The notes under the pieces are model-generated. The model was not told the origin of the DNA. It saw nothing but the letters and a program-made list of their open reading frames with translations, and searched no databases. 39,250 nt of DNA. Source: Triparma columacea. Lineage: Eukaryota; Sar; Bolidophyceae; Parmales; Triparmaceae. Shown here piece by piece: positions 1 through 9,177 of this stretch. Made by a program: the position numbers and the translations under genes. Where the stretch lies: contig BRYA01000239.1 of NCBI GenBank assembly GCA_030267965.1, positions 13,624 to 52,873 on the forward strand, given 5' to 3'. How positions within the stretch are numbered: position 1 is the first letter of the stretch; each line of letters begins with the position of its first letter.

Positions 1-17
1 CCCCCCCCCTCTCTCAC

Positions 18-994
18 CTGTTCCCCTACATCAGTCATGACGTTGTCATCCTCCCCCCCCGGTTGGTGTGCCTTCCCTCCGCTTATGACCCACCTGAGTT
101 TCCCCCCCCCTCTCTTCATCATGAATTCCACCACCGCCTGCATCTTCTTGCTTAACGTAGGGTAACCCTTCTTGTTCGTTAAGAAACCATCTGTAGGGAG
201 CGTAACACCAACCACACCAAGACCTATCATCCTGTTAAGGTGAACGAGGTAAGAGTCAAGTCCGTACTCTTTCTCCATCCCAGGCTGGAACACCAGGTTG
301 AGGCTAACAGTGCTTGGGAACTCCGCCGCCATCAGCACTGCGCTCACGGCTTTATAGCACTCTTCTGTCGGTGTGAAGTTAACTGCGATCCAAACCCCCG
401 TTTGCGATCCCGCCACCTTCAGCGCCGTAGACGTTACTAGCCTCCCGTAGTTGTCGAGCGCCGCCGGATCGGACGTTGGGGGAGGGGGGAACATTACTGC
501 TGGTACACCCATGTGCATAGCCCAGTCTACCTCTGAGGTTATCTCAGGGGACGTTACTGGGGAGGAATCGCAGCAGGCGTAGACGGCGGTGGAGGAAATT
601 AGACCTACTATACCGTTGGACCACTCTGTACCGGAGAGACCCTTGAGGTCGGGACGGGGGGAGAGGAGGCTGGGGTTTGATGGGGAGGGTTGTTGTGCTG
701 TGATGGGATGTGTGTAGTAGTTATTGTAAGTGTGTTGTGAGGTAGTGTGTTGTGTGTCATATAGTGCCATAAAACGTCATATAAAGCCATACAACGCATC
801 ATAAGCTTCATATTTAACAGCTTTATTCCAAGCCGTCGATAAGTGTTGGGTTTGTGTCTCATTTCTTTGCCCCATTTCTCACCTAATGGTCCAATAACAA
901 AACTTAATCCATCAGATTTAGCTATACTAAGATGATGATCATATCTACCATGTTGAATTACGTCAGGAAAGGCTCCAACAACTAGACCAGTCAT
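18..994 (-). CDS. PRMT5: PRMT5 (type II protein arginine methyltransferase), N-terminal part
   Basis: Symmetric arginine dimethylation of spliceosomal Sm proteins and histones is the known PRMT5 role. Two exons are visible on the minus strand: 994-883 (from the second of two close ATGs; the other is at 1003) and 697-18, with a GTGAGA..CACAG intron at 698-882; another GTGAGA donor at 17-12 leads out of the window. The 264 codons cover only the N-terminal TIM-barrel domain; the SAM-binding catalytic domain lies beyond position 1. Diagnostic is the stretch reading FLTNKKGYPTLSKK, very close to FLTNKKGFPVLSK of animal PRMT5, and GTEWSNGIVG, which matches the LSGRDWNTLIVG region. The first exon ends in SFVIGPL, the TIM-barrel strand that precedes the HPR segment in homologues. 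The 5' end is AT-rich, while the second exon carries sense-strand G runs. The family call is firm; the exact start is less so. Confidence 0.85.
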
Positions 995-1162
995 ATTTCT
1001 CAATTTATAGGATTCTTAGCGCTTGAAGAACAAATTATGATGCGATCACCCTGATTAAGTAAAGAGTGAGGTATAGAGTGAGGTAAAAACGTGTAAAAGC
1101 GAGGAAAAAAACGAGGAAAACAGGGGTTCAGAGGATCTTCTAGAACCTCCTCCTCCTCACTT
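995..1162. promoter_or_regulatory. divergent promoter region, PRMT5 / tandem ArsA
   Basis: About 168 bp separate the start codons of the two head-to-head genes, so both promoters and 5' leaders must fit here. No TATA box or other known element stands out; several near-repeats of GAGGTAAA and GAGGAAAA occur between 1070 and 1125. Confidence 0.4.
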
Positions 1163-3898
1163 TTGCCATTTTCTTTTGTGATGAACTTACTCAGGATTTC
1201 CGTCATTTTCCTCATGTTTACAATAAAAACATGCTATTCATTTGTTAATATAGCACATCAATATAGTCCTCTATATATATCAACAATATGCACTATAGGA
1301 AAGCTAAACAACTGTCTGACACACAAACTTCCTCGACGACACTCCAACAAACAAGGAACTAAATACAATAAACAATACTCTACACAATATAACACACAAT
1401 ACAATACACGTCTATACTCAAACACACCCACACCAACAACCTCAACATCAACATCGCCCTTCCTAAACAAAATGCTAGACCGCCCTTCACCCACCACCCC
1501 AAAGTTAATATTCCTGACAGGTAAAGGAGGAGTAGGAAAGACGACAACCTCCTCCTCCCTCGCTCTCCTCCTCTCCACCCTCCTCCCAACCCCTACTTCA
1601 ACATCTTCAGGGAACAATATACTCCTAGTATCAACCGATCCCGCCCACTCCGTTCATGACGCGTTAGGTCTACCTAAACCAGAGGAACCTGAGGTTTCTA
1701 AGTTTGAGTCTAACGTTGTACCGGAGGGATGTAGCGTGTATGTGAGCGAACTTGATGTGAGGACGTCACCTTTGAATGAACTGACGGGGGAATCTTTGAA
1801 GAAGGTGCTGGACTTTGATACACTTACTGAAAACTTAGGGATATCTCCTAACTTACTTGAAGGATTCGGGGTTAGAGGTGAGGACTTTTTTGGAATATCA
1901 GAGGGAGATGATTTGGGGAAGGGGAATAAGGAACGATATATCAAATCCTGATGTATCAATCCCGATAAATCAATCAATCCCGATAAACCAATCCCCCCTT
2001 CTCACACCACACCTTTCACTTCCTTCCTTCCCCCCCCCCCCCAGATCTCCTATCCGACGTTTCTGATATATTAACATCAGGTGAAACCGGTGGTTTGTTT
2101 CCCCCCGGTTCCGATGAGTTACTCTGTGTATTAAATCTCTTAACCTCCACCGTCCCCGGTACCTCTTTACCCTTCGATTACATAATATGCGACACCGCCC
2201 CATCAGGTCACACGGTCCGTATGTTGAACGGGCCCAGGTTTATAGACGGCGCGTTAGGGAAAGTTCTTAAACTTAAAGGTACTATGAACACACTCGTCGA
2301 CACCATCGCGGGGTTCGCGGGGGGGGGGATGAAGGATAAAGGGGAGAAGACTGTTAATGACGTACTTAACTTAATCGACGACACGCAGGTTACTATAAGG
2401 AGGTTCTCAAATGCGGTTGATAAGGGTGAGGTTGGTTTCGTGGTTGTTGGTATACCCACTAGACTTAGTTTGGAGGAGAGTAAAAGAGTCGTCAGGGACA
2501 TTAACGGTATTAAGGGGGAGGGGGGAGATGGGATAAACCTTGTTGAACACGTCGTGGTTAACCAAATACTACCGGAGGGATTAAATAACGACGAAGGAAG
2601 GAGAGAGAGATTCATGCTACGTAGAAAGGAGAGTCAGGAGAGGAAGGTAGCGGAGCTAAAGGAGGGTATACCCGGGGATATTGTGGTACATGAAATCCCT
2701 TATGTTGATACAGAGGTTGTAGGAGTACCAGGGTTAATGTACTTGGGGGACGTTCATTTCAACACACCTGAAATGTCAACTACAACCATGTTCCAACCAC
2801 CCTCTACATCCGGAACCGGCGTATCAACAAGGTTCGTCATATTCGGGGGCAAGGGTGGTGTCGGTAAGACCACGACGTCCGCAGCTGCGGCTGTTAAAAT
2901 GTGCAGACAGGGACATAAGGTAGCCATCATTTCAACCGACCCTGCTCACTCACTTGGTGACGCTTTGGGTGTGGAGTTAAACGGTGACGAGGGGACCGAC
3001 GTTACAAGTATGGTTTATGACAACCCTGGAGATGGGGAGATAAGAGCGTTTGAGATCGACCCTGAGAAAGAGGTTGGAGCATTCAAGGATCTTCTGCGTG
3101 GGATAACGACGCCCGACAAGGTTAAGGCACAAGGGATCAACATTGGTGACCTGAGCGAGGTACTTGACACGCTACCGCCGGGGGCGGATGAGGTTATTGC
3201 ACTGGTTAAGGTTCTTGATATACTTAAGAAGGGAGGGTATACAAGGTGAGGGAGATTGGTTTAACAAGTTCATGGAAGGAGGATGGATACGGGGATATCA
3301 TACGAAAAAATACCCCTCCCCCCAAATCTCACGCCCTTCTACGCCTTCCCCCACCAACAGAGTGGTCCTTGACACTGCCCCAACAGGACACACCGTCCGC
3401 ATGCTAACATTCCCCCGCTACATCGACGGTGTTATCGAGAAGGTAATCCGCGTCGCCGATAGAGTAAAACCCACCGCCATGATGGTCAACGGTAACTTGA
3501 AGGAATCAGACATTGCGGACGCCAAGTCTAAACTTGTGGGGTTTCAGATTAAAATGTTTGAACTCGATGATATTATAGCTGACAAGGACACCACGGAATT
3601 CGCGGTTGTTACCATAGCTACGGACCTGGCTGTTAAGGAAACCGTCAGGCTGGTTAGTGAGCTTAGGGACGGTGAGGTTCAGGTTGGTGTCGGGAACGTT
3701 TTTGTTAACCAGCTGGTTGGTGAGGGTGGGGGTGACGCCTTCGTTAGGAACGTGGTGAAGGGACAAGAGAGGATACTGAAGGAGTTCGAGGAGGACTTTG
3801 AGAACGTTGTTAAGGTGGGACTGCTTGATGAGGAACCTAAAGGCGAATATGGGTTGATGGCGCTGTGGGGGAGCTTGAGGGGAGATGAGGGGAAGTGA
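1163..3898 (+). CDS. tandem-domain ArsA/GET3 ATPase, predicted plastid-targeted
   Basis: Family role: ATP-driven guidance of tail-anchored membrane proteins (GET3) or arsenite export (bacterial ArsA). Exons 1163-1877, 2045-3245 and 3361-3898 give 817 aa; both introns start GTGAGG and the phases agree. Residues 1-26 form a signal peptide (hydrophobic ISVIFLMF) with likely cleavage CYS|FVN, followed by a Ser/Thr/Asn-rich basic stretch to about residue 110: a heterokont bipartite plastid pre-sequence. Two complete ArsA modules follow, with P-loops GKGGVGKTT near residues 120 and 507, two STDPAHS switch I motifs each followed by the catalytic Asp (VHDALG, LGDALG), and two DTAP(S/T)GHTVRML motifs. 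I see neither the GET3 zinc CxxC pair nor an obvious arsenite cysteine triad. A plastid protein-sorting ATPase is more likely than an arsenite pump; the substrate is unknown. It is about twice the length of GET3, like bacterial ArsA. Confidence 0.85.
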
Positions 3899-4015
3899 TA
3901 GGGAGTGGCGAGAGTATAATACATGTGTAGTATAGTATAGTAGGTTTCATTACCAATAATATATTGCCTTTGTGTTTGATCACTGGGGGGGGGGAGTGGG
4001 GAGAGATAGATGACC

Positions 4016-4618
4016 TCACATAAGGAGAGACTCAATCTTGATCTTGACAGATTGGATGTCTGACTTGAGGCTGGACGTATCGTTCGTCGTAATCGTCGCG
4101 CAGATAACTGGCTTCATGACGATGGTACCATCAGCATGTACGGTCTCCTTCCTCCCTGCTGCCTTGCCAAGAGCGTTCTTGGAGACGACGAAGACGTATG
4201 GGACGTTCTTGTCCTCGCAGAGTAGAGGAATGTGGCCTAGAAGCTCTACCGGTTGCGCGTCTGCTGCGAGGATGATAATCTGTAGGTCGGATGCGGGGAG
4301 GTGAGGCAGGTCAAGATGAGGAGGTCGGGACTGGAATTGAGATCTGATAGATCTTGGGATTCTCACCTCTGCAATAGATCGGTTGAGACACTTGGCCGCT
4401 TCATTGACTCCCAATTTTAGCTGGTTTGATTTCTTGGCCTACAGAGCGGGGGATAGAGGGGAGAAAGCAGGGTCAGAAAGGACTCGCGGTCTCGTCCCTG
4501 CTGATGAAATCCAGATATTTCCCCCACTTACGTTTTCAACGAGATCTAGAATGACTGTAGTAAGAACAGAATTGCTGGCGAGCGGCGTGCATAACGGTGA
4601 AAAGTCATAAGAACTCAT
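4016..4618 (-). CDS. SNU13: SNU13/15.5K, L7Ae-family U4 snRNA and box C/D snoRNA binding protein
   Basis: Binds kink-turns in U4 snRNA and box C/D snoRNAs, nucleating the tri-snRNP and snoRNPs. Three exons on the minus strand: 4618-4532, 4438-4367 and 4279-4016, encoding 140 aa, with a GTAAGT and a GTGAGA donor. Family hallmarks: LKLGVNEAAKCLNRSIAE (human RKGANEATKTLNRGISE), LAADAQPVELLGHIPLLCEDKNVPYVFV and the Ile/Leu-rich C-terminus. Compared with the roughly 126-128 aa of human and yeast forms it carries extra residues after NALGKAAG (RKETVHADGTIV), in the loop before the strand that reads PVICATI. The start codon choice is set by the MSSYDFSPLCTPLAS beginning, which aligns with the conserved N-terminus. 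It ends tail-to-tail with the ArsA gene (117 bp apart). Confidence 0.93.
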
Positions 4619-4709
4619 TTTCTGGAGTGGAGTGATTTTGGGTTTCCCACAAACATTCAACCCAATTAAATGCCCTCAACCGTCCCTCTCAATCTTCCGA
4701 GCCCGTCAG

Positions 4710-4832
4710 GTGAGTAACTCCTTCATTTCTCTTCATTGCATCCACCAATTCCCACCCTAACCCTTCTCACACACAATCCTTACTCTCAACGACAATCATG
4801 TTTGAATCTGTTCCTCTGTACACCCCCTGCAG
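4710..4832 (+). other. 5' UTR intron of the rhomboid gene
   Basis: A GTGAGT donor after CCCGTCAG at 4709 and a CCCCTGCAG acceptor ending at 4832 bracket 123 bp just upstream of the rhomboid start codon. If it is spliced, the in-frame upstream ATG at 4736 lies in the intron, which is why the start at 4847 is preferred. Confidence 0.6.
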
Positions 4833-4846
4833 GTTATATTGCTTCG

Positions 4847-7495
4847 ATGACTGACGCTACTAAATCTCCCAACCACCCTACTCAGTACGATAAAGTAACC
4901 GGCGACGACGAGGACGGCCACAAAGCTGACATGAGGAAAGTCGATGACATTTTGGAGCGGCTGCAGGCCCCGCTGCCGGCAGAGCGGGGGCACAAGGTGG
5001 AGGAGGAGAAGCTGGGATGTTACAAGAGGCACAGGACGGAGGGGGAGGACGAAAAGGAGACTAATCTGGATATTCCGCTGTCACCGCAAATTAAGTTCAA
5101 TGTGGCTTCGTCCCCGAAGATGAATTCCAGAGCCTCTGTGCCCTCATCCTCTTGGGTCCGACATCGTCGTTCCGCCACGTCCCTGGGGTTCGTATCGACA
5201 GCCCCTCCTATGAAACGCAACCAACCAATCGTCAGGCGCCGCGAAGTCGCCAAGGAAAATGAATACTTCAATAGCCGTCTGAAGCTCGCCAGCAAGAAGA
5301 AGAAACCGAGAACATCTGCTTCCACCACCACCTCGCGTCATAATCGTGCGGCCTCCATGGCAGGTCGTATCGAGACGACCTCTAATCTACTTCCAAAGGT
5401 TTCGTCGTCTTCTTCTGTCGTCCAGGTCCTCCATAGTAACGACTCAATTCTGCCGCCCAACCTTGTGAACGAGCTGCAAAGCACCACACCATCACCTCGT
5501 CGTCGTAGTCGTCGTTTGACAAAGGCCTTGCTTGCCTGTTACGATGGCGCTGCTGACGTTTACGACGAGGCTGCAGGCTGTTACGATGGCTCTGCTAAAA
5601 TCGTAGACACTGCCTGCAACGCCACTGCCGGCTTCCCTGCCTCGAGCAGCTCTGCCTTGCCTACCCACTCCTGTGGCACCAAAACCCTCTTCGCCTGTGG
5701 CACCACATCCACCTCCAACTCCTCCCAATCCACCAAATCCTCCTCTGATGACTCCTCCCTCGATAAATACGGTCCGGACTCTCCATTTGCCCGTCCTCCC
5801 GACTGTCCCCCGGACTCTCCACTTGTCCCTCCTCCGGACTTCCTCCGCACTATAAATCAGACGAACTCCTTCAACAGGAACTCGAAAATCCTCGAACGCC
5901 GTCCGTCCCTCGGTCAGAAGATCGAGTCAAAGCCCTCCCTCTTTGAGCGCCTCAAGATCTTCGAGTACGCCCGCTTCCGCCGCAGCGTTGCTGAAGGCAC
6001 GTCCACGGTCTGGGGTTTCTTCAACACCTTCAGCTACCTCGCAGGCATCAGGAAGGACATTGAGTTCACTAAGATTATATCAGAACGGAGCAAATCACGC
6101 GGACCGACACCGCAGGACTTAGAGAACCAAGTCATCAGCCCGACGGCGAAGACGCTACACAACGTGCCGCTGACGCCAAACAACATCAACCCGTCGCCGG
6201 TTATTTCTCCTACAGAGGACGCGTATTTCGGGGACGTATTGAGTCCCAAGAACAACAGGCACGTAACCATGAACGACGAGGTGACCGCTTACTCCCCTGA
6301 GAATAATTGGAACCCAGAAGCCTCCTCGTCTTCCTCGCCTCTATCACCTAGAAAGAAGAGTAGAATGAGTACATCTGAAGTAATAAAACAGAACGGATCC
6401 TGGGGTGCGACTACCTGCGAACTTTACAACCACACGGCGTACTTCACTTACGCGATCATGTTCGTTTGCACTGTCATGCTAATCGTTGAGTTCGGGTTCA
6501 ACGGTTGGAAGATGGAGCCTTTTGAAGTTAACCCTATGCTCGGTCCATCCGCTTCTACCCTGATAACGCTCGGTGCGTTGGACGCTAATCTGATAGCCCA
6601 GGATGGTCAGTGGTGGCGGTTTGTAACCCCCTGGTTTTTGTCGGGAGGGATTATACACTGGTTACTTAACATGGTGTCCATGATAATACTAGGACGGATG
6701 CTAGAGCGGGCGCACGGGTCGGTTAAGGTTGCTGCTATATGGTGTATAGCGGCGCTGTGCGGGACGGTGACGAGCGCTCTGTTCCTGATGCCTTCTGTGG
6801 GGGCGAGCGGGGGTATATTTGGTATAGTTGGAGCGGTTTTTGCGGACATTTCGATGAATTGGAGCGTCCTTTACGACCCGACCATCATGCCGGGTGAATC
6901 AAGGTCGAAGTGGATGTCCGTAACCATCCTAGTCGTCGAGGCAGTCTTCTTGATAATAACCGGCCTCACCCCCTTCATCGACAACTACGCCCACCTCGGT
7001 GGTTTCTTCGGCGGTCTGTTCGCGAGCTGCAGTTTGCTCACCAAAATTGACTACGTCGGATTCTTCCACAAGGAGCACATGTGCTGCAGCTGCTGGGGGG
7101 CCTTTCAGCGCAGGTGTAGGTGGCTGTGGGTGTGCATCCCCGTCGCCTATTGCGTGATCGGTATAATCTTGGTTTACGCTCTCGACGGTACATACTCAGT
7201 TTGTGAGAACTGGTTTTGTAGGAGCTTGAGCTGCGTTTCCTTCCCCCCCTCCGACCCCTGGTGGATATGCACGTACAAGACGGGTAAGGAGATTAAGTGT
7301 GACGCCTCAGACCCTGGGACCATGACGATTGACGGGGTGACGGGTTTCTTTGACACTTGGGAGATGACATGCCCAAATGGAAGGAACATCAAAGGAACAT
7401 TCGCACCGACGCAGATAGATTCGATGGTCGAGGGGGGCTTGCAGAAGGCCAGCGAGCTGGTACACGGAGAATATTGCATCAAAGATTGCTTCTAG
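4847..7495 (+). CDS. rhomboid-family intramembrane serine protease with long cytosolic head
   Basis: Cleaves transmembrane segments within the bilayer. The 882-aa protein has a Ser/Pro-rich, basic N-terminal region of about 530 residues with many candidate phosphosites, then the rhomboid core: TM1 (YFTYAIMFVCTVMLIVEFG), the membrane-dipping WWRFVTPWFLSGG...HWLLNM segment, and the catalytic dyad GASGG (Ser about residue 654) with NYAHLGGFFGG (His about residue 716). The WR and HxxxN motifs of active rhomboids are present, so this is probably an active protease and not an iRhom. After the core comes a Cys-rich, Trp-rich C-terminal tail of about 90 residues, which may be lumenal. The start is at the first ATG after a 5' UTR intron; an ORF extending 37 codons upstream begins inside that intron. 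Substrate and membrane (secretory, plastid or mitochondrial) cannot be told from the sequence; the lack of a targeting peptide favours the secretory pathway. Confidence 0.88.
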   Translation: MTDATKSPNHPTQYDKVTGDDEDGHKADMRKVDDILERLQAPLPAERGHKVEEEKLGCYKRHRTEGEDEKETNLDIPLSPQIKFNVASSPKMNSRASVPSSSWVRHRRSATSLGFVSTAPPMKRNQPIVRRREVAKENEYFNSRLKLASKKKKPRTSASTTTSRHNRAASMAGRIETTSNLLPKVSSSSSVVQVLHSNDSILPPNLVNELQSTTPSPRRRSRRLTKALLACYDGAADVYDEAAGCYDGSAKIVDTACNATAGFPASSSSALPTHSCGTKTLFACGTTSTSNSSQSTKSSSDDSSLDKYGPDSPFARPPDCPPDSPLVPPPDFLRTINQTNSFNRNSKILERRPSLGQKIESKPSLFERLKIFEYARFRRSVAEGTSTVWGFFNTFSYLAGIRKDIEFTKIISERSKSRGPTPQDLENQVISPTAKTLHNVPLTPNNINPSPVISPTEDAYFGDVLSPKNNRHVTMNDEVTAYSPENNWNPEASSSSSPLSPRKKSRMSTSEVIKQNGSWGATTCELYNHTAYFTYAIMFVCTVMLIVEFGFNGWKMEPFEVNPMLGPSASTLITLGALDANLIAQDGQWWRFVTPWFLSGGIIHWLLNMVSMIILGRMLERAHGSVKVAAIWCIAALCGTVTSALFLMPSVGASGGIFGIVGAVFADISMNWSVLYDPTIMPGESRSKWMSVTILVVEAVFLIITGLTPFIDNYAHLGGFFGGLFASCSLLTKIDYVGFFHKEHMCCSCWGAFQRRCRWLWVCIPVAYCVIGIILVYALDGTYSVCENWFCRSLSCVSFPPSDPWWICTYKTGKEIKCDASDPGTMTIDGVTGFFDTWEMTCPNGRNIKGTFAPTQIDSMVEGGLQKASELVHGEYCIKDCF

Positions 7496-7545
7496 AGAGG
7501 GAAAGTGAAAGAGGAAAACAACGTTTGTATGGGAACACCCTCCGT

Positions 7546-8721
7546 TTATTTGTAACCTTCCGCGATGTTTAGCCTCCCTAAATTGCTGTCCCCAATTCTC
7601 CCTCTACACTTATAATCTTCCATTCTAATAACCCCCTTCCCCCCACAATTAAGTCCGAAGATAGGACTATCCCCATACCTTTCATCCTTGGCGCATCTGA
7701 AAGTCCTCATAGTTTTAAGTGGTTCGAATCCTTTCCTAAACCCCCCCCATTCCCCCTTCCCTTCATCCACCGTGCACATAACGCATCGATGGCAGAGTTT
7801 CCTACCCCATAGTTCACCCTCCTTGAAGTGAAGTGTCCGAACTCTATCCTCGTCCCACTTTTCCCCACCCCCCAATACGACATTTGGTCTGAATGCCTTC
7901 ATCTCCAAATCCCCCCCTCCAACTCTACCCTTCAGGTCTTTCATGCTCTCCTCGAATGCCACAAGTACCTGACTTCCGTCAGTAGCTCCGCTAACCTCCC
8001 CATCAGGGTAGCACTCCCCCCATTTACTATCCCCGTTATCTGCACAAGTATTATCCCTCCCTCTAACGACTTTATAAACCCCGTAAACCTTCGTATCCTT
8101 CCGAATGTCGGTGGTTTTAAAGTAGGATGTTATTACCCTAGAAGCGGTCGGACCGCAGGAACGTACAAGTAACTTAGCCCTGAAAACCTCCAGTTCTATA
8201 TCCTCCCCTTTATCATCATCAATTAGTTTGCACTTAACCTCACCATTCCAACCGAAACTTACACCGTCGGAGTTTATGTAAGTATCTATATTACACATAG
8301 CAACCTTCTCCCTTGCTGTAACAAGTTGTAGACCACCATTATGTAACTTCTCACAAACCACGTACTCCCTATCACCGGAGATACCGTTTTTACCTATTAC
8401 TAATGACGTAACGTTTACACCACGGCATGATTTTATGGGGTATATATGTAGTGATTTAATATTGTAGTGTGTAGATTTTAACAGGAGGCGGTTTAGTTTT
8501 ATGGCTAGGTATTTAAACGGACGTCTTAGTAGGGGTGTTTTTGTTTGCGAGTATGTTGAGGTTGGGGATTTTGAGATGATTTTACGGGTTATGTTTATTA
8601 GGGTTAGGGTGAACGTTAATGAGATCCAGAGGGGGGTCGGGTTGTAGTAGGTTATCGCGAGTAGGATGGTTATGTGGGTGAGATTTGGGAATTTTGAGTG
8701 TGGTATTGCGGGTAGTTTCAT
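7546..8721 (-). CDS. MOSC-domain molybdenum protein, mARC-like
   Basis: mARC enzymes carry molybdenum cofactor and reduce N-hydroxylated compounds with cytochrome b5. The single-exon gene encodes 391 aa. A hydrophobic N-terminal anchor (residues about 15-45) is followed by basic residues, as expected for an outer-membrane or ER anchor. The MOSC_N barrel starts at IKSLHIYPIKSCRG (about 88-101); GISGDREYVV (about 113-122) and LVTAREKVAM follow. The MOSC domain contains KAFRPNVVL and the cofactor-binding CHRCVMCTVD (Cys310 and Cys313), matching CxRCxxTTVD of mARC, then GFEPLKTMRTFRCAKDERYGDSPIFG, the LKxYRxCDP...YGKSPLFG block. These features separate it from ABA3/MOCOS, which has an extra NifS domain. 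Convergent with the rhomboid gene (50 bp apart). GC is low at the 5' end and rises towards the 3' end. Confidence 0.85.
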   Translation of the reverse strand: MKLPAIPHSKFPNLTHITILLAITYYNPTPLWISLTFTLTLINITRKIISKSPTSTYSQTKTPLLRRPFKYLAIKLNRLLLKSTHYNIKSLHIYPIKSCRGVNVTSLVIGKNGISGDREYVVCEKLHNGGLQLVTAREKVAMCNIDTYINSDGVSFGWNGEVKCKLIDDDKGEDIELEVFRAKLLVRSCGPTASRVITSYFKTTDIRKDTKVYGVYKVVRGRDNTCADNGDSKWGECYPDGEVSGATDGSQVLVAFEESMKDLKGRVGGGDLEMKAFRPNVVLGGGEKWDEDRVRTLHFKEGELWGRKLCHRCVMCTVDEGKGEWGGFRKGFEPLKTMRTFRCAKDERYGDSPIFGLNCGGKGVIRMEDYKCRGRIGDSNLGRLNIAEGYK

Positions 8722-9177
8722 ATTGATGTATTATATAGGAGTATGGTAGTATGGGATGCGTATGATGCGTATGATGGATGAAATAAAGTATCTTTGACAA
8801 TGTGAGATTGAAGGAGATGTGAAATATGAACAAATATGAAGAATTACGACACAAATACAGCACAGGTCAACAGTTGTTGAATCAAATGACTCTCCAGTTG
8901 GACGAAAGTCGTTTTGAAGGTCGTTTTAAAGGTTAAAATTCTGCCCTAAAAATAAATAGAAAAGAGGCCACAAATCAACACACAATTAAACGACCTCTAC
9001 AACCACTGAATACACTAAATTAAGACACAGTCACGCTCACAACCACCAATTCAGTCAATTCAGTCAATCCAACTGTAAACACAACCAACCATTCCCACAA
9101 TCTCCATTCTCCCACCGTCCTCTTCTCCTCTCCACTCCTCCTCCCTACCCCTCCCCCCCCCCACCCTCCACACCAAA
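8722..9177. promoter_or_regulatory. divergent promoter region, MOSC protein / EFL1
   Basis: This 456-bp gap holds no gene I can recognise. It is AT-rich (oligo-A stretches near 8940-9060) and turns into a 60-bp C/T-only tract (9116-9173) just before the EFL1 start codon. Short direct repeats of TCAGTCAAT(T/C)CA occur at 9050-9070. Both genes must be transcribed outward from here. Confidence 0.45.

Noticed and set aside
240..440. 66-codon plus-strand ORF near the window start
   Set aside because: Lies opposite PRMT5 exon 2 and has no protein-like features.
1000..1215. 71-codon minus-strand ORF opposite the ArsA start
   Set aside because: Overlaps the plastid signal peptide exon and the divergent promoter; low complexity and no family match.
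7718..7736. GTGGTTCGAATCC, like a tRNA T-arm
   Set aside because: It falls in the MOSC gene (FEPLK region), and no cloverleaf can be folded.
8596..8613. TTAGGGTTAGGG telomere-like repeat
   Set aside because: Only two units, inside the coding sequence of the MOSC gene's N-terminal anchor (LTLINIT on the sense strand).
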